Assembly: GCF_000743575.1 (NCBI RefSeq)
Contig: NZ_JQGC01000003.1
Coordinates: forward strand, 1 to 64,000
DNA length: 64,000 nt
Direction of reading: 5' to 3'
Origin: Devosia riboflavina
Lineage (GTDB): Bacteria > Pseudomonadota > Alphaproteobacteria > Rhizobiales > Devosiaceae
Positions 9,284-17,847 of this stretch are shown piece by piece (the first letter of the stretch is position 1; each line of letters begins with the position of its first letter). The position numbers and the translations under genes were made by a program. The notes under the pieces are model-generated. The model did no database searches. It saw only the letters and a list, made by a program, of their open reading frames with translations, and was not told where the DNA came from.

Positions 9284-10177
9284 GTGCATCAGGCGATTGC
9301 TCAAGGGGCGCGGGTCGAGGGGCCGGATGTCGAGGTGACGGACCTGACCGGGAGCCTCGGGCCATCGGAATGGAGTTTTGCCGGGGACCGGGCGCGGCGC
9401 TCGGCGCATGGGTTTTTGCTCAATGCCGGCGAGGGCGAAGTGTGGCTGGGCGATATGGTCACGGCGGTCCGGGGGGCGTGCCTCATCTGGTTGCCGGGTG
9501 GACGAGGCGGACAGTTGCGGCTGGCGGCGGGGGCACGGGGGGCGGCGCTGACGGTTTCGGATGGCGCGCTGGCGCGGGTGGTGCCGGCCACCGCCATTGC
9601 CGGGCCGCTGCGCGAGGGCATGGAGAGGCCGCTGCTCGGCGTGCCGCTCGATGGCAAGGCCGCGCGTGGGATTGGTGCGGATATTGCGGCGCTGAGCGAA
9701 GAACTGCTTGAAGATCTGCCGGGGATGCGTGAAGCGGTGATGAGCCGGCTTTGCCTTGTGTTGATCGCCTTTTGGAGGCTGGGCGGCGGGGGCACGCGGC
9801 CAGCGCAGAGTTCGCCGCGCATGCTGGTGCAGGGCTTTTTGCAATTGGTGGAGCTCAATGCGCGGCGGCATTGGCGGGTGGCCGATTATGCGCGGGCCAT
9901 GGGGATCACGACGGATCGGCTGAATACGGCGATCAAGCGGGCGACGGGAGTGACGCCGCTCGACCTGGTGCATCGGCGGTTGCTGGAGGATGCGGAGGCG
10001 CTGCTGGAGCGCTCGGCCCTGCAGGTGGGGGAAGTGGCCGATGCGCTGGGGTTTCGCGATGCAGGCTATTTCAGCCGGTTCTTTTCGCAGCGGAAGGGGA
10101 TTTCGCCGGGACGTTTCCGGCAGCAGGCTGCGCAAAGGCTAGGGCGGCGGGACGGGTCTTATGCGGCTTGGCCCTAG
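9284..10177 (+). CDS. AraC-family regulator facing the liv-vdh operon
   Basis: A 297-residue AraC/XylS-type regulator. The C-terminal third has two helix-turn-helix units (WRVADYARAMGITTDRLNTAIKRA and VGEVADALGFRDAGYFSRFFSQ). The N-terminal part resembles a cupin-like sensing domain (GDMVTAVRGACLIWLPGGRGG). I prefer the GTG start at 9284, preceded by GGGGAGAGG, over an upstream ATG at 9215 that has no ribosome site. It is divergent from livKHMGF-vdh and probably controls it. It meets pcaQ tail to tail with a 4-bp overlap. Confidence 0.85.
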   Translation: MHQAIAQGARVEGPDVEVTDLTGSLGPSEWSFAGDRARRSAHGFLLNAGEGEVWLGDMVTAVRGACLIWLPGGRGGQLRLAAGARGAALTVSDGALARVVPATAIAGPLREGMERPLLGVPLDGKAARGIGADIAALSEELLEDLPGMREAVMSRLCLVLIAFWRLGGGGTRPAQSSPRMLVQGFLQLVELNARRHWRVADYARAMGITTDRLNTAIKRATGVTPLDLVHRRLLEDAEALLERSALQVGEVADALGFRDAGYFSRFFSQRKGISPGRFRQQAAQRLGRRDGSYAAWP

Positions 10178-11097
10178 CGGAAACCGGCCGCGACATTGCG
10201 GATGGCTTGCATCAGTGCCGTTGCGGCGAGGGTCGGGATGGTGTCGGCGCGCGTCGTAAAGCCGACGGGGCCGGTGGTTTCGCTGGTGTCGATCGGCAGC
10301 AAGGCGAGCTGATTTTCTTCGACATCCTTGGCCACCACGCCTTCAGAAATGATCCAGATGGCGTCGGTCTGGCGGACATAGGAGCGGCCGAAGGCGTTGG
10401 AGACGGTTTCGACTTCGTCGCGGATGTTGGAAATGCCGTGGGCCAGCAGCATGCGGTCGACATGGTGGCGGATGACGGCATCGGGCGTGGGCATCAGCAC
10501 CTGATAGGGTTCAATCAGGCCGAGGTTGAAATCGGGCACGCTGAGCAGTGGATGGTCGGGGCGCACGACCATGACGACGCGCTCGGAATAGAGATGCTCG
10601 AAGGCGAGGCCGATCATCACATCGGGCTCGGCCATGCGGCCGATGACGAGATCGACATCGCCGGTGCGCAGGAGCGAGAGCAGGTAATTGTTGGGGCCGG
10701 TGATGATGCGGGTGTGGACGCCGGGATCGTCGGCGGTGAAGGTTCTTACCGCTTCAGGGAGAATGCGGGCGGAGACCGTCGGGAGGGCGCCAACTTTTAC
10801 CGTCGTCGCCTCGCCGCCGGAGCGGGCGGCGTCGATGCCCTGGCGGAGGGCGGCGATGGACGTGGAGGCGTAGCGATAAAAGGTTTCGCCGAAGGGGGTG
10901 AGAAAAAGCTTGCGGCGGGAGCGATCGAACAGCGTGCTTCCAAGAAACTCTTCGAGCTCCTGGATGGTCTTGCTGGCGGCGGGTTGGGAGATGTTGAGGG
11001 CTTCGGCGGCGTTGACGACACTGCGAAGCCGCGCGACTTCGAGGAAGCACGCGATGTGGCGCAGCTTTATGCGCGGATCGATGATGCGTTGCGCCAC
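10174..11097 (-). CDS. pcaQ: LysR-type activator of the pca operon
   Basis: A 307-residue LysR-type regulator that closely matches PcaQ: helix-turn-helix at about residues 23-45 (RSVVNAAEALNISQPAASKTI) and the following ELEEFLGSTLFDRSRRKLFLTPFGE. The start is GTG at 11097 after GGAGGAG. It is transcribed away from pcaD with a 152-bp gap, the standard PcaQ layout in Rhizobiales. Known PcaQ proteins respond to the beta-carboxymuconate/carboxymuconolactone intermediates and activate pcaDCHGB. Confidence 0.93.
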   Translation of the reverse strand: MAQRIIDPRIKLRHIACFLEVARLRSVVNAAEALNISQPAASKTIQELEEFLGSTLFDRSRRKLFLTPFGETFYRYASTSIAALRQGIDAARSGGEATTVKVGALPTVSARILPEAVRTFTADDPGVHTRIITGPNNYLLSLLRTGDVDLVIGRMAEPDVMIGLAFEHLYSERVVMVVRPDHPLLSVPDFNLGLIEPYQVLMPTPDAVIRHHVDRMLLAHGISNIRDEVETVSNAFGRSYVRQTDAIWIISEGVVAKDVEENQLALLPIDTSETTGPVGFTTRADTIPTLAATALMQAIRNVAAGFR

Positions 11098-11249
11098 AGG
11101 CGGCTCCTCCGGTTATGCGACTGGCTATTACCGGCGCATTTTCTGCGCTTCTCGAGGTCATCGATAAGTAATAGGTTATAACTCGTCCAGAGCTAATCAT
11201 TTTACTTGGGGTTTTGGGGGCCTTACACCGAGACTGAGAGGGAGGCCCC
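11098..11249 (+). promoter_or_regulatory. pcaQ-pcaD divergent control region with candidate PcaQ site
   Basis: The gap holds the palindrome GTTATAAC (11175-11182) about 70 bp before pcaD, within the stretch ATAGGTTATAACT. This resembles one half of the ATAACC-N4-GGTTAA PcaQ box described in Sinorhizobium, but the match is partial. A second symmetric pair, GGTTAT (11111-11116) and ATTACC (11127-11132), lies next to the pcaQ start and could serve autoregulation. The pcaD ribosome site GGGAGG is at the right end. Confidence 0.45.
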
Positions 11250-12044
11250 ATGAACTTTGCCCGCATCAATGGCGTGCTGCTGCATTTTCGCGTTGTCGGC
11301 CCTGAAGGCGCGCCGGTCGTTGTGCTCGCCAATTCGCTCGGCACGGATGCACGTATCTGGGACGGAGTAATTTCGCGGCTGGCGACCACCTATCGCGTGG
11401 TTTCCTATGACAAGCGCGGGCATGGGCTGAGCGATATTCCGGCGGGCGACTACACGCTGGATGACCATCTCGATGATCTTTTTGGGCTGGCCGACCATCT
11501 CGGCATCGAGCGCTTTGCGCTGGGCGGGGTGTCGATTGGCGGGCTGATTACGCAGGGCGCGGCCTTGCGGGCGCCGGAGCGGTTGACGGCTTTGGTGATC
11601 TGCAATTCGGCGGCGAAGTCGGGCGACCATGCCTTTTGGGCGGCACGGATGAATGCTGTGCTGGAGAACGGCGTGGCGTCGATTGCCGATGGGATCATGG
11701 AGCGCTGGTTCAGCCCGACATTTCGTGCAGAGCGGACAGAAGAATTGGCCGGGTGGCGCAACATGTTTTTGCGCTGTGACTCAGAGGGCTACGCCGCGAC
11801 CTGCGCGACGCTGCGCGATGCGGATCTGCGGGACAGGATCGGCACCATCAGACTGCCGACGCTGCTGGTGGCGGGGGAAAGGGATCTCGCCATGCCGGTG
11901 GCGCAGGTTGAGGCCACGGCCAAAACCATTGCTGGGTCGCGGTTCGAGGTTTTCCCCGGCGTGGGACACATTCCATCCATCGAGGCGCCGGAAAAGCTGG
12001 CGCAATTGATGCTCGAATTTTTGAAGGAGGCCGGTCATGGCTGA
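11250..12044 (+). CDS. pcaD: 3-oxoadipate enol-lactonase
   Basis: A 264-residue alpha/beta hydrolase of normal length for PcaD. The nucleophile elbow GVSIGG places Ser95, and the C-terminal His is in GVGHIPSIE. The first residues (FARINGVLLHFRVVGPEGAPVVVLANSLGTD) are typical of the family. It hydrolyses beta-ketoadipate enol-lactone to beta-ketoadipate. It is first in the pcaDCHGB operon and overlaps pcaC by 8 bp. Confidence 0.94.
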   Translation: MNFARINGVLLHFRVVGPEGAPVVVLANSLGTDARIWDGVISRLATTYRVVSYDKRGHGLSDIPAGDYTLDDHLDDLFGLADHLGIERFALGGVSIGGLITQGAALRAPERLTALVICNSAAKSGDHAFWAARMNAVLENGVASIADGIMERWFSPTFRAERTEELAGWRNMFLRCDSEGYAATCATLRDADLRDRIGTIRLPTLLVAGERDLAMPVAQVEATAKTIAGSRFEVFPGVGHIPSIEAPEKLAQLMLEFLKEAGHG

Positions 12045-12426
12045 GACGACGCTTTACGACCGGGGCATGGCGACGCGCCGTTCGGTTCTGGGCGATGCCC
12101 ATGTGGACAATGCCTCGGCGAAAATGACCGAATTCGATGCCGACTTTCAGCAGTTCATTACTGAGGGCGCCTGGGGCAGCGTGTGGTCGCGGCCGGGGCT
12201 GACGAAGCGCGAACGCTCGATGATCACGCTCGCGCTGCTGGCCGCCTTGGGCCATGATGAGGAAGTGGCGATGCATGTGCGGGCCACGGCCAATACGGGC
12301 GCGACGCCGGACGACATAAAAGAAGCGCTGTTGCATGTGGCGGTTTATGCCGGGGTGCCGGCGGCCAATCGGGCGTTCAAGATCGCCCGGGAAGAACTGG
12401 CGAAGCGGGAAGGGAATGGGCAATGA
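12037..12426 (+). CDS. pcaC: 4-carboxymuconolactone decarboxylase
   Basis: A 129-residue CMD-family protein. It contains the conserved GAWGSVWSRPGLTKRERSMITLALLAALG and the HVRATANTGATPDDIKEALLHVAVYAGVPAAN block. It decarboxylates gamma-carboxymuconolactone to the enol-lactone used by PcaD. It overlaps pcaD by 8 bp and pcaH by 4 bp (ATGA), so translation is coupled. PcaC and PcaD are fused in some bacteria but are separate here. Confidence 0.95.
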   Translation: MAETTLYDRGMATRRSVLGDAHVDNASAKMTEFDADFQQFITEGAWGSVWSRPGLTKRERSMITLALLAALGHDEEVAMHVRATANTGATPDDIKEALLHVAVYAGVPAANRAFKIAREELAKREGNGQ

Positions 12427-13169
12427 GCGGTATTATTCTGCCCGGCGCCGATGGCGTTCTTTATCAGCGCGACCGCGCGTGGCATCCGGCGGCGGATACG
12501 CCGGGATATAAGAGCACGACGTTTCGCGCGCCCAAGCACAGCCTCCTGGCGCTGGGGCCGACCAAGTCGGAAATGACGGGGCCGACTTTTGGGCACGAGA
12601 AGCTTGGGCCGCTCGACAATGATCTCATCCGCAATTTCAGCCAGGACGGCACGGAAGCCATCGGACAGCGGATGATCGTTTATGGGCAGGTGCTCGACGA
12701 GAATGCGCGGGCTGTGCCGGGCACGCTGGTGGAATTCTGGCAGGCCAATGCCGGGGGACGCTATCGGCACAAGAAGGAAGCCTATCTCGCAGCGCTCGAC
12801 CCCAATTTTGCGGGTTTTGGGCGGGCGGTGACCGACGAGAACGGGTTTTATTCGTTCCGCACCGTGAAGCCGGGTGCTTATCCTTGGCCCAATGGTGGCA
12901 ATGACTGGCGGCCGGCGCACATCCACTTTTCCGTCTTCGGCCATGCCTTTGCGCAGCGGCTGATTACGCAGATGTATTTCGAGGGCGATCCGATGATCTG
13001 GCAGTGCCCGATCGTCGCGACGATCAACGACAAGGCGGCGATCGACCAACTGACCGCTCGCCTTGATCGGCACAATACGACGCCGATGGATGCGCTAGCC
13101 TATCGCTTCGATATCGTGCTGCGCGGGCGGCGTTCGACCATGTTTGAAAACAAGCTGGAGGGGAACTGA
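12423..13169 (+). CDS. pcaH: Protocatechuate 3,4-dioxygenase, beta subunit
   Basis: A 248-residue intradiol dioxygenase subunit carrying the catalytic iron. All four expected ligands are present: the Tyr in GGRYRHK, the Tyr in GAYPWPN, and both His in RPAHIHFS. It cleaves the ring of protocatechuate to beta-carboxy-cis,cis-muconate in complex with PcaG. The stop shares one base with the pcaG start (TGATG). Confidence 0.96.
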   Translation: MSGIILPGADGVLYQRDRAWHPAADTPGYKSTTFRAPKHSLLALGPTKSEMTGPTFGHEKLGPLDNDLIRNFSQDGTEAIGQRMIVYGQVLDENARAVPGTLVEFWQANAGGRYRHKKEAYLAALDPNFAGFGRAVTDENGFYSFRTVKPGAYPWPNGGNDWRPAHIHFSVFGHAFAQRLITQMYFEGDPMIWQCPIVATINDKAAIDQLTARLDRHNTTPMDALAYRFDIVLRGRRSTMFENKLEGN

Positions 13170-13777
13170 TGCTGCATCCCGTTCCGACGCTGAAGGAAAG
13201 CCCGTCGCAGACGGCCGGCCCCTATGTGCATATCGGCATGACGCCGAATTTTTGCGACCTGCCGGGGGTCTATGCCGCCGATATGGGCTCGACCATGATC
13301 AATGGGGACGTCGAGGGCGAGCGGATTACGCTTTCCATTCGGCTGATCGATGGCGCCGGTGTACCACTTAGCGATGGGCTGGTGGAAATCTGGCAGGCGG
13401 ATGCGAGCGGCAGTTTCGTTTCGCCGACGGCGCCCAATTCCAATTCCGTGCCGGCCTTTACCGGCTGGGGGCGGCAGGCCTCGGACGCGAACGGCGTGAC
13501 GGTTTTCGAGACGATCAAGCCGGGGCGCGTGGCGGGACCGGATGGAAAACCGATGGCGCCGCATGTGTCGCTGTGGATCGTGGCGCGCGGCATCAATATC
13601 GGGCTGCAGACGCGGCTCTACTTTGAGGACGAGGACAATGAAGGCGACTTCGTGCTCAACAAGATCATGGACAAACGCCGGCGGCAGACGCTGATTGCGC
13701 GAAAGGACGGCGCGCGGCGCTATCACCTCGATATCCATCTCCAGGGGGAGAAGGAGACGGTGTTTTTTGATATTTAG
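13169..13777 (+). CDS. pcaG: Protocatechuate 3,4-dioxygenase, alpha subunit
   Basis: A 202-residue structural partner of PcaH. It starts with the expected LKESPSQTAGPYVHIG and contains VEIWQADASGSF and APHVSLWIVARGINIGLQTRLYFED. The alpha subunit lacks the iron ligands (HVSLW stands where PcaH has HIHFS) but helps form the active site. It starts within the pcaH stop and ends 6 bp before pcaB. Confidence 0.96.
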   Translation: MLHPVPTLKESPSQTAGPYVHIGMTPNFCDLPGVYAADMGSTMINGDVEGERITLSIRLIDGAGVPLSDGLVEIWQADASGSFVSPTAPNSNSVPAFTGWGRQASDANGVTVFETIKPGRVAGPDGKPMAPHVSLWIVARGINIGLQTRLYFEDEDNEGDFVLNKIMDKRRRQTLIARKDGARRYHLDIHLQGEKETVFFDI

Positions 13778-13783
13778 GACGAC

Positions 13784-14815
13784 ATGACCGCCCTCCTCTC
13801 TGCCCTCACCGGCGATCCGGAAATCGAAGACCTGCTCTCGGACGAGGCGCAGCTTGGGGCCATGTTGGCCTTTGAGCGCGCACTGGCCGAGGCGAGTGCG
13901 GATTGCGGGTTTGTGCCTGCCGAGGCGGCTAGCGCCATTGTTGCGGCGACGGAGAATTTTGCGCCGGATTGGGCGGAGCTGGCGGCGGGGATGGCGCGGG
14001 ACGGCGTGGTCGTGCCGGCGCTGGTGAAGCAATTGAAGGCGGCAGTTCCGGAGGAGCACCGCCCTGCCCTGCATAAGGGTGCGACGAGCCAGGATGTCAT
14101 TGATACGGCGCTGATGCTGCAGGTGGCGAAGGTGCTTGGCGTCTATGAGACGCGGCTGTCCTCGCTTTTAGCGGCGCTGGAAGAGCTGGCGCATTTGCAT
14201 GGCGACACGACGCTGATGGCGCATACGCGGATGCAGGTGGCATTGCCGACGACTTGGGGCGCGAAGCTGGCGAGTTGGGGCGAGCCTTTGCAGCGGCATC
14301 TGCGCGCGATCGCCGGAATGCGACGGAGCCTGCTGGTCATTCAGCTTGGCGGGCCGGTGGGAGATCGCGGGAGCTTTGAGGGATTTGGCGACGCCATAGC
14401 CGCGGGCACGGCGAAGCGGCTTGATCTTGGATTGGCGACGCCGTGGCAGGCGCAGCGTGATCCGATTGCGGCGCTGGGGAATTGGCTGGCGCTGATTGCG
14501 GGGACGCTGGGGAAGATCGGCGCCGATGTGGCGCTGCTGGCGCAGAACGAGGTGGCCGCAGTGACGCTGGAAGGCGGCGGCGGGTCTTCTGCCATGGCGC
14601 ACAAGAGCAATCCGGTGAATGCGGAAGTGTTGGTGGCGCTGGCAAGGCAAGTCGCGGGGCTTGCGGGCACGCTCAATCAGGCGCTGGTGCATGAGAATGA
14701 GCGCTCGGGCGCTGCCTGGACGCTCGAATGGCTGACGCTGCCGCAGATGCTGGTTTCGACGGGAGCGAGTTTGCGGCTGGCGCAGAAGCTGGTTGAGCAG
14801 ATCAGGGTTGTCTGA
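13784..14815 (+). CDS. pcaB: 3-carboxy-cis,cis-muconate cycloisomerase
   Basis: A 343-residue fumarase/aspartase superfamily enzyme. The signature loop GGGGSSAMAHKSNPVNAEV is intact (about residues 264-282), and HKGATSQDVIDTALMLQ holds the other active-site stretch. The length matches the short alphaproteobacterial PcaB; the roughly 450-residue Pseudomonas form has an extra C-terminal part. It converts carboxymuconate to gamma-carboxymuconolactone. It is last in the pcaDCHGB operon. Confidence 0.94.
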   Translation: MTALLSALTGDPEIEDLLSDEAQLGAMLAFERALAEASADCGFVPAEAASAIVAATENFAPDWAELAAGMARDGVVVPALVKQLKAAVPEEHRPALHKGATSQDVIDTALMLQVAKVLGVYETRLSSLLAALEELAHLHGDTTLMAHTRMQVALPTTWGAKLASWGEPLQRHLRAIAGMRRSLLVIQLGGPVGDRGSFEGFGDAIAAGTAKRLDLGLATPWQAQRDPIAALGNWLALIAGTLGKIGADVALLAQNEVAAVTLEGGGGSSAMAHKSNPVNAEVLVALARQVAGLAGTLNQALVHENERSGAAWTLEWLTLPQMLVSTGASLRLAQKLVEQIRVV

Positions 14816-14825
14816 GACCCACCGC

Positions 14826-14890
14826 GTCATTCCCGCGAAAGCGGGGATCCCCTGTTTTGAAACGGGGGGCCCCGCTTTCGCGGGGATGAC
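14826..14890. repeat. Palindromic repeat of the GTCATTCCCGCGAAAGCGGGG type
   Basis: Starts GTCATTCCCGCGAAAGCGGGG and ends with the complement GGGGATGAC, 65 bp in all. It is the same family as 4374-4437. It lies just after pcaB and before pcaI, so it may end the pcaDCHGB transcript. Confidence 0.8.
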
Positions 14891-15059
14891 ACCGAGAGCG
14901 ACACTAGTATCGGTTATAGATTTTGCCAGTTGCCGCTCATTTTTGGTAGTTCTGCTAATTTAACATAACCCTCAACCTATATATTGGCCTCGCCATTTCA
15001 TTTCCGTTCGCTGCTCCCCGATGGCAAATATGCTGTCGGCCCAGCCGAAAGGACAGAAA

Positions 15060-15782
15060 ATGGACAAGACAGTGCCCGATCTCGCCGCTGCCGTAGCGGG
15101 GATCGAGGACGGCATGGTGCTGATGGTGGGTGGGTTTGGCGGCTCGGGCGCGCCGATTGAGCTTATTCATGCGCTGATTGATCGGTTCAAGGCGACGGGG
15201 AGTCCGAAAAACCTCACCGTGGTCAATAACAATGCCGGCAATGGGCGGATCGGCATTGCCGCGATGATCGATGCGGGCATGGTAGCCAAAATGGTGTGCT
15301 CGTTTCCGCGCTCGGCTGATCCGCGGGCTTTTACGGAAAAATATCTCGCGGGCGAAATCGGGCTGGAGCTGGTGCCGCAGGGGACGCTGGCCGAGCGCAT
15401 TCGCGCGGGTGGCGCGGGCATTCCGGCTTTTTATACGCCGGCGAGTTTCGGGACCGATGTGGCCAAGGGCAAGCCGGTCGCCGAGTTCGATGGCAAGAGC
15501 TATGTGCAGGAGCGTTGGCTAAAGGCCGATGCGGCGCTGATCAAGGCGGAGCTGGCCGACACGATGGGAAACCTCACCTATCGCAAGGCGGCGCGGAATT
15601 TTTCGCCGCTGATGGCGGCGGCGGCGAAGCTGACGATCGTGCAGGCGACAAAAATTGTCGCGCCGGGCGAGATTGATCCCGAGCAGGTCGTCACACCCGG
15701 GATTTTTGTGAACCGCGTGGTGGAAGTGGCGAATGCAAGCCAAGAGGAAGCCCTGATGCGCGATGGAGTGGCTTACGCATGA
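15060..15782 (+). CDS. pcaI: 3-oxoadipate CoA-transferase, subunit A
   Basis: A 240-residue family I CoA-transferase alpha subunit with the glycine-rich VGGFGGSGAPIELIHAL near the N-terminus. It moves CoA from succinyl-CoA to beta-ketoadipate together with PcaJ. I chose the ATG at 15060 (MDKTVPDLAAAV), which follows AAAGGACAG, over an in-frame ATG at 15021. It is separated from pcaB by 244 bp, so pcaIJF probably has its own promoter. It overlaps pcaJ by 4 bp. Confidence 0.93.
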   Translation: MDKTVPDLAAAVAGIEDGMVLMVGGFGGSGAPIELIHALIDRFKATGSPKNLTVVNNNAGNGRIGIAAMIDAGMVAKMVCSFPRSADPRAFTEKYLAGEIGLELVPQGTLAERIRAGGAGIPAFYTPASFGTDVAKGKPVAEFDGKSYVQERWLKADAALIKAELADTMGNLTYRKAARNFSPLMAAAAKLTIVQATKIVAPGEIDPEQVVTPGIFVNRVVEVANASQEEALMRDGVAYA

Positions 15783-16453
15783 GCACAAAACTTTCCAACG
15801 CGCAGATTGCCTGGCGCGCTGCGCAGGATATTGCGGACGGGGCGTATGTGAACCTCGGCATCGGCTTTCCGGAAATGGTCGCCAAATTCCAGCCGCCGGG
15901 GCGGCAGGCGATTTTTCATACCGAGAATGGCGTTCTTAATTTCGGCGAGGCGCCGCCGTCGGGTGAGGAAGATTGGGACCTCATCAATGCGGGGAAGAAG
16001 GCGATTACGCTGAAACCCGGCGCGGCGTTTTTCCATCATGCCGATAGCTTTGGCATGGTGCGCGGCGGGCATTTGGATGTGGCGATCCTTGGGACCTATG
16101 AGGTCGCGGAGAATGGCGACCTTGCCAATTGGTCGACGGGGCCCAAGGGCGTGCCGGCTGTGGGTGGAGCGATGGACCTCGTGCATGGGGCCAAGCGCGT
16201 TGCCGTTGTCACCGACCATGTGACCAAGGACGGAAAGCCGAAATTGGTGAAGCGTTGCACCCTGCCGCTGACCGGTGTGGGCTGCGTGACGCGGGTTTAT
16301 TCGAGCCTGGCAGTAATCGATATCGAGGATGGGCGCTTCGTGCTGCGCGAAAAGCTGGCTTCGATGCGTGTCGAGGAATTGCAGGCGGTGACGGGGGCGG
16401 AGCTGGTGCTGCCTGATGTGATTGGCGACCTCGTGGCGCCGGAGGTTTCGTAA
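15779..16453 (+). CDS. pcaJ: 3-oxoadipate CoA-transferase, subunit B
   Basis: A 224-residue beta subunit. The catalytic glutamate is in the conserved HTENGVLNFGEAP stretch (about residues 42-54), and NLGIGFPEMV is the usual N-terminal block. The start lies in an ATGA overlap with pcaI. It ends one base before pcaF. Confidence 0.94.
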   Translation: MSTKLSNAQIAWRAAQDIADGAYVNLGIGFPEMVAKFQPPGRQAIFHTENGVLNFGEAPPSGEEDWDLINAGKKAITLKPGAAFFHHADSFGMVRGGHLDVAILGTYEVAENGDLANWSTGPKGVPAVGGAMDLVHGAKRVAVVTDHVTKDGKPKLVKRCTLPLTGVGCVTRVYSSLAVIDIEDGRFVLREKLASMRVEELQAVTGAELVLPDVIGDLVAPEVS

Positions 16454-16454
16454 A

Positions 16455-17657
16455 ATGGCTGAGGCTTTTATCTGCGCTTATAAGCGCACGCCGATCGGGC
16501 GGTTTGGTGGGTCGCTATCTTCTGTAAGGCCGGATGATCTGGGTGCCATTCCGCTAAAGGCGCTGATTGCGGAGCAGGCCGGCGTCGATTGGGAGGCGGT
16601 CGACGATGTCATTTTTGGCAATGCCAATCAGGCCGGCGAGGACAATCGCAATGTCGCCCGGATGAGCCTGCTGCTCGCTGGCTTGCCGGTGGGCGTGACG
16701 GGGACGACGATCAACCGGCTATGCGGTTCGGGCATGGATGCGGTTATTGCGGCGGCGCGGGCGATCAAGGCGGGCGAAGCTGAACTGGTGATTGCCGGCG
16801 GCACCGAGTCGATGTCGCGGGCGCCGTTCGTGTTGCCAAAAGCCGAGACGGCGTTTTCGCGCAATGCGGAGATTTATGACACGACCATTGGCTGGCGCTT
16901 CGTCAATCCGGCTATGAAGGCGCTTTATGGTGTCGATTCCATGCCCGAGACCGGCGAGAACGTGGCGCGGGAATTTGGCGTATCGCGGGAGGCGCAGGAC
17001 GCATTTTCGGTGCGCAGCCAGGACAGGGCTGTGGCGGCGCAGAAGAGCGGGCGGCTCGGGCAAGAGATCGTGCCGGTATCCATCGCCCAAAAGAAAGGCG
17101 ATCCGGTTGTGGTCGATACCGACGAGCATCCGCGCGCCGGGACGACGGTGGAGACGCTGGCGAAACTGCGGCCGCTTTTTCCCGGTGGGAGTGTGACGGC
17201 GGGCAATGCTTCGGGGGTGAATGATGGGGCTGCGGCACTGATCATTGCTTCGGAAGCTGCGGCGAAGAAATACGGCCTGACGCCGATCGCGCGCATTCTG
17301 GGTGGCGCCACTGCCGGCGTCGAGCCGCGGATCATGGGCATGGGGCCGGCGCCGGCGAGCAAGAAGCTCTTTGCGCGGCTAAAACTTTCGGCCGGCGATT
17401 TTGGTGTGATCGAGCTAAACGAGGCTTTTGCGAGCCAGGGCATTGCTGTGTTGCGCGATCTCGGGATTGCCGAAGATGATCCGCGGGTGAACCCGAATGG
17501 CGGAGCGATTGCGCTGGGGCATCCGCTGGGGATGAGCGGCGCGCGGATTACCGGGACGGCGGCATTGGAACTTGCTCTGACCGGCAAGAAAAGGGCGCTG
17601 GCGACCATGTGTATCGGTGTCGGCCAGGGTATTGCCGTGGCACTCGAGAGGGTCTAG
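16455..17657 (+). CDS. pcaF: 3-oxoadipyl-CoA thiolase
   Basis: A 400-residue thiolase, the standard length. The nucleophilic Cys is in INRLCGSGMDAV (near residue 90). The catalytic His is in GGAIALGHPLGMSGAR, and the second Cys in ATMCIGVGQG. It splits beta-ketoadipyl-CoA into succinyl-CoA and acetyl-CoA, completing the pathway. The ATG at 16455 follows the pcaJ stop at once; an in-frame ATG at 16422 lies inside pcaJ. Confidence 0.94.
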   Translation: MAEAFICAYKRTPIGRFGGSLSSVRPDDLGAIPLKALIAEQAGVDWEAVDDVIFGNANQAGEDNRNVARMSLLLAGLPVGVTGTTINRLCGSGMDAVIAAARAIKAGEAELVIAGGTESMSRAPFVLPKAETAFSRNAEIYDTTIGWRFVNPAMKALYGVDSMPETGENVAREFGVSREAQDAFSVRSQDRAVAAQKSGRLGQEIVPVSIAQKKGDPVVVDTDEHPRAGTTVETLAKLRPLFPGGSVTAGNASGVNDGAAALIIASEAAAKKYGLTPIARILGGATAGVEPRIMGMGPAPASKKLFARLKLSAGDFGVIELNEAFASQGIAVLRDLGIAEDDPRVNPNGGAIALGHPLGMSGARITGTAALELALTGKKRALATMCIGVGQGIAVALERV

Positions 17658-17847
17658 CCTGGCTCTTTCGATAGACTTGCTTTCATCCTCAAAGCATATG
17701 CGGTAAGGAATCGTAAACCTTTTGACGGCAGAAGCCGGCATAGTGATCACAATATGCTTGCGCGGCGCCGGGACATTGTTCTGCCATCAAGGCGCCGCGA
17801 TTTGGGCTTAGGTGCCGCAATTGAAGCATCCGCAAAAGGACGAAGGC

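Noticed and set aside
9751-11181. A 476-codon plus-strand frame rich in Gly and Ala
   Set aside because: It is the shadow of an AraC gene and of pcaQ on the opposite strand; no family match and unnatural composition.
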